From Rhyacichthys aspro (Eukaryota; Chordata; Actinopteri; Gobiiformes; Rhyacichthyidae), in assembly GCA_036850595.1 (NCBI GenBank), contig CM072156.1, positions 18,961,483 through 19,025,482 of the forward strand: a stretch of DNA of 64,000 nucleotides. Direction: 5' to 3'. This document shows, piece by piece, positions 11,201-23,600 of the stretch. The notes beneath the pieces are model-generated. The model searched no databases, was not told where the DNA came from, and was given only the letters and a program-made list of their open reading frames with translations. The translations under genes and the position numbers were made by a program. Within the stretch, counting starts at the first letter, position 1. Every line of letters begins with the position of its first letter.

Positions 11201-14200
11201 TGCAGTGCTGTTTTGCCTTTGCTTTCACAGATACACTTTTTCTTTTGCCCTTGCAACTTAAACTAAAATCAAACAGATGCATGAATGAGCCTCACAGAAA
11301 GTCTAGCGCGTAAAAATAGCTGTGTTGGAGCATGAGAGCCTGTCAGGCCATAGAGTGAAGAGTGCAACAGTGTGACTGAACCGGTGTGAACCCTGCGTCG
11401 TCAGCACATTCCTGACTTGGACAATGAGAAGCACACAGTGTACTCTGTCGTGTTGCCTGCATAGCTCCCTGGGCCGCAGCCAGGACGCCATGCTGCCAGA
11501 AAACCAGGCCAGCGCTACGCCAAATCCAGCAGAATAAGCACAAATCCCCAACATCGGTGTTAGTTTTGATGTAACTAAAGTTTGAACTGGAGGCTGGTCA
11601 GAAAAAGCCCAGCTCAACTTTGTTTTAACTCCTTGACAGCACTATGAGCATTGTGCATTAGTAAATACTGAATGCATTGATAAAGCATTGCTCATATGCT
11701 TGTGAAACTCAGTGTGACATACTTGATTCTATGCCATTAAAGAAAGTAGTCAGTACATGGCTTAGTGTCATCACTTGACAAATAGGAGGCTATGGAAGTA
11801 ATTTGAAGGGGTTGTCCCATTTCAGTACTTTCGAAATCAACAAAATTAGAGTAGTATGAAGTGTATGGTTGACATTGTTTCTTTGGACCATCACAAAAGC
11901 AACAATGTGCAAGACTAGCAGCTGAAACAGACTTGAAAACAAAGCTGAGAAGTTTTGAAAGTTGAAAAAATATGAATAAATTGACTTTACATTGTCATCA
12001 TTTTGCCAGAATCACAATGACTTGTAATAAAACTTGGCAGCACAGACCGAGTTCCCACCTTTAGTCGTTCAAAGGCCACTTGTTTCCTCTTACAGCACAA
12101 TGTTTTGCTCACACAACTGCAGCTACGCTTAACCTGACACTCCCAGCATTGCCCGGATGCCTTTTTCAAAATACTCATGCTCCGAGGCTGCTATGTACAC
12201 TCTCACACATATTCCTGTCCCATCATGCCTTGTGGACAGTTATTATTATAAAATCCGCCAGGCTCCATGAGACATCTCCTAATGGAAGAGATTAAATCGA
12301 GTAAAATCGCCGGAGCTGCGAGTGAGCCTCTCTGTGGGCAAACTCAATCAAATTCAACAAATATGCCTTAATTGCTGTGTCAGTCACAAAATAGGCTTTA
12401 AGTCACATTGGACGTTTTAATATCGGCTCCAATTGAGTTTCTAATGAGATTTAGCAATGCAGCGGGGTCGCACGCTGTCATATTTAGCTGTCACACGCCT
12501 GTGCTTGTTGTCAAACTTGGTAAAGTGGTTGGCCTGTGATATAATAGGGCTTATATTACATGTGAAAGTGAATAAATTAGATATAAACTTAATCAGGAAT
12601 ACCACTCTATTTGGGGTAGGGAGGAATTATCAGATATGATGCACACAGAATGATGTCATTTGACTGGAAGAGATACACATCTTTGTATTGATTAATAGAT
12701 TTGTCTCTTTTTTGCATTTGCCCCTTAAGGGAAAAACAGAAGTGGGTTTGCATGGCCTTAGTCAAAAGCAGTTGACATGACGTTTTTTGGATGCTTCCTC
12801 TTTGATTCTCTTTGGAAAAAGTCATTTGAATCACAACTTGCAAAATCAGCAACTCTATTTTTAGGATACATTTGCTTTGTCACATCTTTGTCATTATTTT
12901 TTATTTTTTGAAGTCAGAGTTGAGTAAAGCGTTCGGTAGCTGCTGGAAAGTGATGCGGGCAGAGCGGCCCTGCTACAGAGCGGAGACTCCTTCAGGCTTC
13001 GTGCCAAGCCTTTCCAGAAACACCCTGTCTCCACGTGCCACCGATCGTCCTGCCAAGGCTCCGAGGGTTTCGTTTGCAACCTTTACTTTGGTTCGGGCCA
13101 ACTCCTATCTCTGCTGCCAGGTCCGTATTTTCCCTCATGGCTCGCTCTGGACCAACAGTATCAGACTCGTTTTTAATGAAAGACTACATTCATCACCACA
13201 TTAGCAAATAAAATAAATATAGTTATTGGACACAAATGTCAAAATGTCAAATGTCTCTGAGCTTCACATAGCATTACACATACAGTAGATATGTGCCGAC
13301 TATATTTAAAAAAAAAAAGTGATCAAATCTATTTTGGGTGTATTATTTTTAAGTGATGAACAGTTTGAGATGCTGAAGTTAGTTTAGTTGTGCATCTTGT
13401 TTACTGTTGCTATGGTTACAAGCCGGCAAGTGAGTATAGAGAGTTGCATTGGATGCTCATCAGCCAATCAGGTAAGAAAAGAGTGTTTGGCGACGGTTGA
13501 AATAGTTCCAGATTTCCAGAGAAGCTATGTTTTATTAATTCACAGGGAAATTATTTTCGGGAAATTTTGTTTACCCAAATAAAATCGACAGCTACCCACC
13601 TCGGAGTTGGCAACATCCTAGTTTTTATGACACATCTGCCTTTTTGTGTATTACTTGCCGCCCCCTTCTATTGTACGACTATACGATCTTCCCCTTCCCT
13701 TTTTCGGCACTGATTGACATCCCTGCCCTGTTTTGCCTTCACCGATGTCTATTCTTTCCCGACTGTGCACCTTTGAACCCAGCGTCGACGCATTTGATCA
13801 TACCACGTCAGTCTGGCTCTCGACTTCACATCCGACAACGCTTGTGCCTGCCTGAGAGCACCGACCGCACTGTATGCCACACTCTGCTCTTTACCAAAGC
13901 TTTGTCGGCTCATTTTCGAGTCGGGAAGCTGATGAATATGTATCCCGCGCACTCTCTTTTCGAAGCACTTTTTGAGGATCTGGTAACAAAGCGAGATGAG
14001 AAAGCCCTTTGTGGTTGTCTTCTGGATTTAAGCGTGACATTTCTCCGGAGCCTGCTGCCACTCTTTATCTTCAACAGACTTTATCCCCAGGTCAGACTAG
14101 AGGGCCTCGTTTGAACGCTTCCATTGTCAAAGCCAGCACCCCAAATCCTCAGCCCTAACAATATTTCATAATTCTCAAAAGGACCCATCTTGCAATCTTA

Positions 14201-16236
14201 ATTAAGCTACAAAATGGGAGCGTATTATCTCACTAAACACAAACAAATATATCCCAAAGAGAAGGTTAGACAATAATGCGATATTTTTAATGTCAGGTCA
14301 AAGCCGTACAGTGAAATTGATAAGTGCCTGGCTCTTAAACTGTCTTCGGTTCGACACAGCAGGAGGCAAAAGACTATTATCCTGATTGGGATCTTTAAAA
14401 ACCCATCGGACATCTCTCGCCAACCACACACCACTAACAAAGCACGGAGGCCTGACAGATTTAGACATAGCAAAAGAGAAGGGAAAAATCATGAGCGGTA
14501 CTGATTTCACGTTTGTGTTATCAGCGGGAACCAGCGGGAGAGCCGGCATGGCAATGACCTGGATACACATCGACCCTTTTAAACAGGCCACACAGACTTC
14601 TGCAGCAATGTATGCCAAAGACTAGGAGTGGAGGATACATTAAATTTATATCATGATTAATTGGACACTTTAGTCCCTAATATTTTACTGAAGCCATGGT
14701 TTTGTTCTTTAAATGGACATAATTTAAAAAAAATAGTAGTATTAGTGAATAAAAGGATGGATGGATATTTCATCTTAAGCTATGGGCAGGATTAGTTGCA
14801 CTTTTAGAAAATGTCACTTCTAAATTTTCTACCATCCAGTTTACAAAGCGTGTGCATAGACTAAAAATAGATAGAAAAAAAAATGTCTGCTTTACCACTT
14901 AAGGGTAAACTGGGATGACAAAGGAACTGTACAGAAATGGACAGAAACATTGATGAGAGCAGAATCTGCAAAAATGAATGATTGATGTGGGGCCATGAAT
15001 TATGTATCATTTTTTCAGGGTTATTTTTTGATGAATGTTGCAGCTCAACCCAAGACAATAGATAATACATAGCATATTTTCAGTCACCTAAATACAGCCT
15101 TTAGCTGTCTTCCTGCGCGGCACATTTTTAGCTCTAGCGCTAGCTGTGTTAGCACCCTGCTGCAAGTACATACACTAGCCCCCGCTGTGCTTTGTCTACA
15201 GCACTGCTCTGTTTGTGTAAAGCTACATTATCCCGTATTTTTTGGGTGACAAACTTCACAAAGCCTGGCGACCCGTTGCAGTAGGGGAGCATGTCGGTGC
15301 AATGCACCAGCGGGGACACTGTGTCCTTAATGCGCTGTGCCATGCTTTGTGCTCCGTTGACCTGATCAGCTTCGCTTAAGCCAGAGTTAAGCTCATCGTT
15401 TTTGTTCTACTGTATTTTTTAAGCACTCAGAGTTGAGGTGTGCCTTTTTCCTTGTCTGATTCACGGCTTTAAACTGTACAGACAGAGACTGCGGCAAATG
15501 TCGGCAATGTTGGAGCGTAACATTGCGGCGTTTTCAAATCCTCTGCATTGCACTTCGACGACTGCGCAGCAAGAGTTGTTGAGGCCAGTGCTTTGGAAGA
15601 GTTGCTCAGAGACTTAACTCTCCTCCCAAGCACCTTCCTTCTCTCGAGCAGAAGAAAATCTCTGCTGAATTCATGTCTCTTTTCAGATTTCTAAGAGGCG
15701 TTAAACCTTCCTGGATTAAAGAAGGTAATCTGACAGGCAGAAGATTGTATTATCTGGAGTGTTGGCAGAGCTTTTAATTTCTCCTCTCTTTTCATTCCCC
15801 CTCTCAGCCTGCCTCTCCTGCTGACCTGCTAGAAGGTATTATTGTGTTTTTTCCTTTTGAATTACAGCAAAAACATCCACATCTTCTTTGCTATTCCCTC
15901 TCTCATGTTCTTTATACCACTCTTTCCATATCTGCGTTCTACCTCTCTCTCGGCTCTTCCGCAGTGACAGCATACTTGTGTGAACCCATGATTTATCATT
16001 TGCTAATCCTCGCTGATTATGGAGCTTTCCACACGGCCCTTATCTGTTGCTGAGCCCGCTTTTCACTCCATAGCTGCCAATTATCATTCAGGCAGCCTGC
16101 AAACAGACTTGTCTCTGTCAGCCAGCTGCAGAGCCACCATCAAGGCCTTGTACGCTTTATGTACACAAGTATGGCACCAAAGGCCACTGGGCAATTCTTA
16201 TTTTGGTGCAAGTGCTTGTTGAAACCCTACATTGTG
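8212..16236. other. Intron stretch, no gene seen
   Basis: If the antisense miRNA transcript starts near 20.4 kb, this stretch is part of its primary transcript. It contains homopolymer tracts (A near 9358-9370, T near 9712-9727 and 10743-10758). The longer open frames here (9465-9911 and 13644-14114) are T- or C-rich, have no recognisable domain and no splice context. Nothing else could be supported. Confidence 0.55.
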
Positions 16237-16248
16237 AGGTCAAAGTCA
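16237..16248 (+). promoter_or_regulatory. DR0-like nuclear receptor half-site pair
   Basis: AGGTCAAAGTCA is two AGGTCA-type half-sites with no spacer and differs at one base from the ideal DR0 AGGTCAAGGTCA. GCNF binds DR0 as a dimer. A site inside its own gene could be autoregulatory, but a 12-mer with one mismatch can also occur by chance. Confidence 0.3.
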
Positions 16249-19200
16249 GGATAACGTTTTGTAAATGTTCTGTCAAAAAGGTTTAAAGCTTGTTCGGGGT
16301 CAGCTGCAGAGGTTGAGTGAGAAGAGAGAGGGAGTTTCAAGCTTAAAAACAAGCAGTTCATCATGGCTACTTAACTTCCTTGGATTTGCTCACTTCCAGA
16401 GAGATAAAAAAAAGACAAACCTCCAGATGATATTGAAATCCTGCGGAAGACTTTGTGGCAACATTACGAAAATACTTGTTAGTTTAAGTATTTGCTCTGG
16501 CCAGCCTTTAAAGCAGGACACTGATTTTAATTTAGCTACACGCCACTTTTGGCTAAATATAAAGCCCCGTCATAAGCTTTTACTTATTTGACTTGACATC
16601 CCAAAGCTTGGATATTACCGTGAAGGTCAACATGCTGCTAGCGCGCCAAACCCGCGGCCCACACAGTCAGACGGACCTAGAGCCGGGCCATGAGTCATCC
16701 AACACTTTCCCGTAGCCATGCGGCAGGCAGGATGGACCGAGTTTGGCGCATGACCGCGTCAGGTTACACCGGATCGAGGCCTCGCCGCCGGGGAGGGTAT
16801 GCAGATGAAGGAAAGCGCTGCGATGACGGCGCGTCCACTTTGTCAGCGTAATAGGAAGTGACGTGCACATCACAGCAATGTGGGTCAGAGCGCCAGACGA
16901 CCAGCCCCCGGCCTGTATCTGCTCGGCCTGTCTAATCTGCTGTAGCCCGACCAGACGAGACTCTCTAATCGACCCTGATATTCACTGAACACACATTACC
17001 GTGTCAGTGCACAACACGCATGCCATGACAGCAACTCTCTCCGAGGCATTTTAGAGTTTTCGTACGTGGAATTGTGTGTTGAATCATCACTGAATTGCAA
17101 GGGAACCAAGTCGTGACGTTGTTCGACTAAGGGCCACGGCAGAACAAAAGTGGCAAATTCCTTTTTTATTTTTTTCTACCGAGACAAATGTAATTCAGTG
17201 AAAGTGTGCAAAATCCATATTTAACACCTTGTCCTATCTCCCCATCTCTTCCCGTCTCCCTTTGATGTTACAGCCAGTATATATTTACAGTGTTTTCCAC
17301 ACCCTTATGGGCTTTGAAATATTCATGCAGACAGCTAAATATAAATGCCGTGTCTGTGGCTTCACCGCAGTGCAATATGGTGTGAGCTATGATTTTTTTT
17401 TTTTTTTTTTTAAAGGGCGGGTGAAAATGGGTCGGATGGACGCTGCTCTTAATAGGATTCCCATGACATGGTGAGGGGCAGGGCGTCTGAGTCCGGGAGG
17501 AGGGGTACAGCAGCGGAAAGTAAAGTTTTGCAAGTGTTTGCTTAGCACCTCTGTACGGACTTTACAACTCCATCGTAGCCAGAGGGAAGTGACACATGGG
17601 GGGGCCTTGAAGTGTTTTGACAATTTCTGCTCAAACAGGTTTTTTTTTTTTTTTTTTTACGGCCCGGAGGAGTTCAGCCTGTGCGAATCTGCCTCTGCCT
17701 CATCAAAGGGAGTAATTTCCTGTTCGTTTCAGGCTCCCATCCCCCAACCCACAGCTCTTGTCTGCTAATCCCCACCCCTGCAAACTGCCCCCAACCCCCC
17801 AGCCCTCCTGGTCGCTCCCATCCCATCCCAGGCCCCCCTGCTGGTCGTCCTGCCCGCCTGCGCCTTAGCTTGCTACACTCGAGCGCCGGGGTACTGGCGG
17901 AGGGTAGTATACGCTTTGTGTCAGCAGGGCTCGCGGCTGAGCACTAACAAATCCTCATTGTCCCACGCGGGAGTGGTGACAGGAGGGGGAGCTCGGCTGT
18001 CTGGTTTCTATTCAAATCCAGGTACACACACAGGGCCTGCATGGGACGGAGCAAAATAAGGGCACGGACTGGCTTATAGATCAGCAAGCAAAGTCCAGGG
18101 AGAAGTGAACTGAGGCCAGAGCGCACCGGGAGGGGGTGGAGGGAGAGGGGGGGGTCAACGAAGCCACTTATACAACGCTGACTTCACCGCACAGGACAGC
18201 CAAAACAGCTGACTGTTATCTCATCAACAAGTCCCTCATAAAGAACTTTACAACTTTGAAAATTATAACTACCGACTGCCACGAATCCTCAAAGCAGCAT
18301 AGACGTAGCTGCATGTTTGTTAAAGCTTTAACCTAAGTATGCCCACATGCCTTCCTCAAATTGACGCACTTTAACCCTAGTCCTCACCCTCGTGGAAACT
18401 TTCAGACATGTCGTCGATTGGTTTCATTTGTCAAAAAAAAGGACTCGGATACTCTAGCACTGCCTCTGCTTTTATTGTAGACTGTGCATATTTCAGAGGC
18501 TTGTGTTTCCAGAGGCCGACTCGCTGAAAGGCTCCGTTGATCGTGCGCCGGGGTTATGGAGTGTATGACTTGAAAAGCCACAGCCGGCCGATGAGGGCTG
18601 AGATGTCTATCAGGCTAACAAGACTCTACACGTCCAGACATTTCACAGAGCGGCTTGCACTCTGTCTAGGATTCTCAGATGTACACACACACACACACAC
18701 ACTTGGGTTTTTCACTGAATGCCTTCCATACTTAACCAATGACTTCTTGTTTGTTTGTTGGTATTTTTATCTGAATTTTTTTGGCATAAAAGGCAAAGCC
18801 ACTTCTCAGTTCGCCAATCTTCAAAGGACCGCTTCCCTCGTCATCGCCAGCCAGAGCTCTCCAATCAACCCTATTTGTCTGTGTGTTGTTTTGTCATTCT
18901 GGAGTTATCGTTAAGCCTTTCTATAGCCTACAAACATGTTTTTTTGTTTTGAAGTGGGAGGCAAGGGAGAGACGGGAGGGATGGGAGGGAGGCGGGGGGG
19001 TGCCTACAAACAGCAGTAGTGTACATCTGTGATCCGGGCCCTGATGTTTGTCTCAGTTGTTGCTAGTCCCTCACGCACGCACTCAGCTTTTTGCAGTGGA
19101 TTAAGAGCTTTGGACAAAAGCAGGACCAGGATGTGCACAAGCGTAGACACACAAATAATAAGGGATGGCCAGTATTTCCTGTCACTAAATACATCCCAAA

Positions 19201-20038
19201 CCCAGCGACCCCCACGCGAGCAGCCGCAGAAAAACCAACCAGAAAAAGAGGAATAGAAAAAAACAACCCCTGTGAAAATTACAGTCACTCCTTGTCTTCC
19301 TCTTTTGTCAATGCCTATGTTTAACTCTACCTACCAATTACCATTCCTCGGCTACATTTTTTCTCAAACTTGCACATGTACTTTCATTCTGCTGGAGGTA
19401 TTTTTAGCTGATTGAACTCACAAAGCGCGCCGGTGTTTTTTTCTCACAAGTGGCAAGGTGAAGGCTTTTGAGAGGTGGCCGCCAAGTGAAGCATGGCCAC
19501 CCTTAACCCCAGGAACGCAGCTCCGTAACCCCAATGCTAAAAGGCGGGGTATCCCCTTCCCCGTCCTACCCCCCCCTCCCCAGTTGGCGGCCGGAGCAGC
19601 AGCTGGCTGACCTGTCCCTCCGCTGCAGCTCCTAATAGCTGACCTGCGCTGTCTGGAACGGCCCTCTTCGCTTTTGTCTACTGTCTGGCTTAGTTCCTCC
19701 CAGTCAAACATCGCTACCGGCTACCGCAGTCAGCATTCCCACACAGCAAGTCCAAAAAAAAAAAAAGAAGACTCTCGCACAAGCACGCACACACACTTTT
19801 CACACTTGGCACACTTTGTCCGGATCGCACAATCGCACGTCTTTCAGGCACGTACAAGCTTTTCAAAACTCTCCCACACACGGCTCATATCTGCTTTCTT
19901 TTTATAGGCAAACGTGTCAATTCAGAAAATGAGTGAAGATAACAGTAAAAAGTACAAATGAGTGGCTTTTTTATAGAGGAGAAAAAAAATGAGAATTATG
20001 AAGTTGAGTAGAAAAGATAGGAATGTTTTAATACTTAC
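16249..20038. other. Intron stretch with T-tracts and CpG-richer patches
   Basis: No exon was recognised. Near 16630-16880 there is a CpG-rich patch. Two long T-runs (near 17393-17411 and 17641-17658) and an (AC)n tract interrupt the sequence. GC content rises again from about 19400 towards the candidate antisense promoter. Confidence 0.5.
18683..18702. repeat. (AC)n microsatellite
   Basis: About ten tandem AC units in the nr6a1 intron. Confidence 0.9.
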
Positions 20039-20462
20039 CGAAAGTTTAGCGGGCGAATGGTCTGGATGTCGGTGAAAGAAATCGCCCGAATTGAACGTGA
20101 AAAGCCTCCAAGCGCTGAGTGAGAGAAGCCTCGCGCAGACCGGCCGAAAAGTTGCTGTCGAAATGAGTTGAGCGGGTTCCTCTCTCGTCTGTCTCTGTCT
20201 GTCTGTCTCTCTCCCAGACGACACACTTCTGACACAGTCTTCCAGTCTGATCTGCCTGCCTCTAGTGGGAACTCAGCCAGTAGTTTGCAAATACAAGTGC
20301 CTTACAAATCTCCAACACCCCCCTCCCTCCTTCCCTCCCTCCCTCCCTGCCTCACCCCCCCCCCTCCCTTTCTCTATCCTTCTGTGCTCCGACTGATAAA
20401 CACATTCCCACACCTCCCCGAAGCGCACACAACACAAAGTCTGGCTGCGACGCAAGTTATTG
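20039..20462 (-). ncRNA. Candidate first exon of the antisense mir-181a/b host transcript
   Basis: On the - strand a TATATA box at 20489-20495 predicts a start near 20460-20466. The following sequence is GC- and CT-rich and reaches a consensus donor, TTTCG then GTAAGTAT, whose GT is the complement of 20037-20038. Transcription from here would run through mir-181a and mir-181b, 12 kb downstream on the same strand. In mammals a spliced non-coding RNA (MIR181A2HG) is the host of this cluster and lies antisense to NR6A1, so a host promoter is expected nearby. The downstream exon(s) could not be identified, and the start site is inferred from the TATA position only. Confidence 0.5.
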
Positions 20463-20488
20463 AACTGCTCCACATTTTCTCGCATGCA

Positions 20489-20618
20489 CTATATATGAGG
20501 CAGTTGACGGACGGAGGCACAGAAGAGTCATGTGTGGCGCGAGGGACGACGCCATTGGAGGAAAGCCCCGGGAGTTTAGGGGGGGCCAGGGGGGGGGGGG
20601 TGGTCTGCTTGTGATTGG
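20489..20618 (-). promoter_or_regulatory. Candidate promoter of the antisense mir-181 host RNA
   Basis: Reading the - strand there are, in order, CCAAT (complement of 20614-20618), CCAAT (complement of 20554-20558) and CATATATAG (complement of 20488-20496). The nearer CCAAT box is about 90 bases above the predicted start, a normal distance for an NF-Y site. The surrounding region is CpG-richer than the rest of the intron, and the same strand has a strong splice donor about 450 bases downstream. Confidence 0.5.
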
Positions 20619-20620
20619 CC

Positions 20621-23600
20621 CAGGCTCAGACCATTGAAAGTAGGAGCCCCTCTATTGAATGGCTTGCGATGTCTGGGTGGAGTTTGGGTGACACCGCTCA
20701 GGAAAAGGAACAAAAATTGCTGAGTTTTGTGCCTTTTTCACCAGGAGAACGCTTGTTGGTGTGAAGTAGAGTGAGATGATGCAGACAGCTGATGAAGGGA
20801 TCTCCATGAAAATGGCATTACATTACAAGCATAAATCATTTGTAATAGGGCAGAAACTAACAGTTATTTCCATCATCGATTAACCTGACAATTATTTGAT
20901 AAATTGATTAATAATCAGATAGTGAAGTGGGTATAAATGCATGGGAACCTGCTGGACTAACAAAGACAAGTGGTCAAAAACTTGGTGTTTTATGTTTCTG
21001 TTTAAAACTGATGATAATACAAACAAAACACCACATACATTTTGACAAAATACATCACAGGACTTGAAGATAGAGCATATACACATGAAGATTTTTATCA
21101 AAAACAAAATGTACATCTCTTCCACTGTTTCTTTAGAGTTACTGCTCTGTCTTGGTAATAAAACCTCTTCTCTCAGCACATGTCATGTTTCAGAGTCTAT
21201 GAATACCCCAGATACAGATGAATTGATTATTAAATTAGTTGACTTTTTAATAAAGCAAAGTGCCCTATATACCAATCCTTTGTATGTAATTGTCAAAAAA
21301 TAACAGTACCTGTCAAAATATGTAAAAAGCAGGCTTGAACTAAAGCGGCAGAGTGGATTTTCACTATTGTGGTTGGATGATTTTCTCAGATTTTCTCATT
21401 GTATATTGAGTCAAAACAAAAATCTTCTGGAATAAAAAAAGTTAAACTGTATGGAAAAGAAGCATGCATAATGTCTGATTAGATAATTTCTACAAAATTT
21501 CAGACATTTTCATTTGACTAGCATTGCTCAAATTGTATTGTAATAAATTGTATTTTTAGATGCTTCTCATTTACATTGATTTATTTTGAAACTTTAAAGT
21601 TACTCAGTTTTGAGGCTTTAGTCTGATTTTGAGCTTGTCATAGTTCGCCAAAGTTGAAACAAAGTGTACACCGTTATACCGGGTATAGATTAAGTGCTTC
21701 TTGGTGGAGTGCATCTGTGAGGCCAGAGGTCACAGCTGTCGAACTTATACTTTAACTTTCATTGTACACCATAACACCACAGCATTTTTTGCGTCTTCAT
21801 TTTCTACCTCTATGGACTAACTTATTGCCGTTTTAAGTTGAAATGTGAGTAAGTGGAGCCAGACCTAGACTGCAGTTCATCTCGGGACCAACAGGGTCAT
21901 TAATAACAGATTTACACAGATTTGTGCAGAAACCTGAGGTCACTTGTAAATCTCAGTGATCTATGCGCTGTCGGATTTATCTCGGAAGAACAACATAAAG
22001 AGACAAAGATAGACGCTGAACATTCAAGATATAAGTACAGCTAAATGTATGTTTTAGTGAGCTATTACATTTAACTACATTTTTAATATGTCGACAAGAC
22101 TTAGTCGTCCATAATAGAAAAGAGTCATTCAGTTCTAACTATCTGTGGCCCAAAGTGATACGCCACCGTTACTAAACTAATTATAAGTGTGTAGACTATC
22201 TGATGCAGAAGTGTCCCTCCGTATTTATCAGGGCAAACATATGCGTATGTGTGTGTTTCTTCCCCCTGAGTGCTGATGGCAGAGCGCGGCCTGGAGCTCT
22301 GCCAAGTGCTTTCATTCACACCTGATTAGATCACTCTGACCTGGATAACAAGCCGCGCTCCATGCTCCGCAGCACGACACATTCGCCGGCCTTTTGTTCG
22401 GCCTCAACTGACTCCAGCATCCAGCGCGAGGATAAATTAAAACAGATACCTAGACAGATGTTTCCGGGGAGAAACAAAAAAAGCTTCCCCACACTTCTGC
22501 TGCTAACATTTGAGGTAACAAATCGCAGAAGTCCAAACTTGTTTTCAGACAGGGGCAGGATTATAACAAGAGAGTATATCGTCAGATTGGAGACCGTCTG
22601 CAGTTCACCAAATCCAACTAAAGCTGGATTTACATGTTTTGTTACTGAATGTTTGGCTTGTTGCTGTTTTCCTTATTCTCTTTCATTTCCAGAAACATAT
22701 CCTTTATCAAATGAACTTTTTGACTTCGAAAGACGGATTAGGGCTTGTGTAATACACTCAGCCTAAAGTGATTCATAATGTCTGCATTCCTAAAGAGGCT
22801 AAATAAGTAGTTTGTCATCCCCTAAGTGAGACCGATTTCATTACATATCTGGCTGCGTACAGTAAAGTTATAGGTCTTAACTTACCTCCATTTAGAACAT
22901 GTCGACCCAAATTGGACTGGATGTATACCTGAAAGTTGACAAACCTGTCAAACCTTTCAAAGACAGCTTTCGACCCTCTGTCAGACCTGTTTGGTATAAT
23001 TCAAACCAGTATTTCATAACTATTGTTGTGATATTAGACAGAAAAAAGTGTTTTTCCATTGGACGGCAGTGTAAAGCGAAAGCACGGTAAAACTGCTGAT
23101 AGGACAACTGCAAAAATACATCCTTATGCATCTATTATATCGTTCATCATTTTACATTTGACAGAACTTTTATCAAAACATAAATTTGTGGCTGCACTGG
23201 GCATAATTTTAGGCTAACAAAATACCAAAATGTAACAACTAAGTAACATTATACAGTATGTGCCATTTGAGGCTATCTGCAATTTACAATAACTGCAGTT
23301 TTTTGAGGTTAAAGTTTGTGCTGTTTCTTGAAGGAATAGGTTTCATCATACTAGTTATAAGTTTGTAGATAAAAGCACAATTTCATGGTGATTTGTTTAT
23401 TTTCACGTCCATGTTTGAAATTGCATCTCCTCCCTTAACAGCCAGCACTATGTCTTCACATTTGCATGTTCCGTATCGAACAAGGCATCTCGGTACGGGA
23501 TCAGCTAATTATCCTGGCGGGCTTCTCTCTAAAACACCTCTTTGTTGTGCTAATGCGCGGCCGGCGATAGCATCTTCATCCCTAACCTTGTCGGTGCGAG

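Noticed and set aside
13644..14114. 156-codon + strand frame, the longest in the intron
   Set aside because: No recognisable motif and no codon bias; one such frame is expected by chance in 64 kb.
14320..14400. GGTTCGAC resembling a tRNA T-loop
   Set aside because: No cloverleaf, no acceptor stem and no A-box at the right distance.
20190..20219. Polypyrimidine tract plus CCCAG resembling a + strand splice acceptor
   Set aside because: It is a CT-repeat inside the candidate - strand first exon; no + strand coding frame or donor follows.
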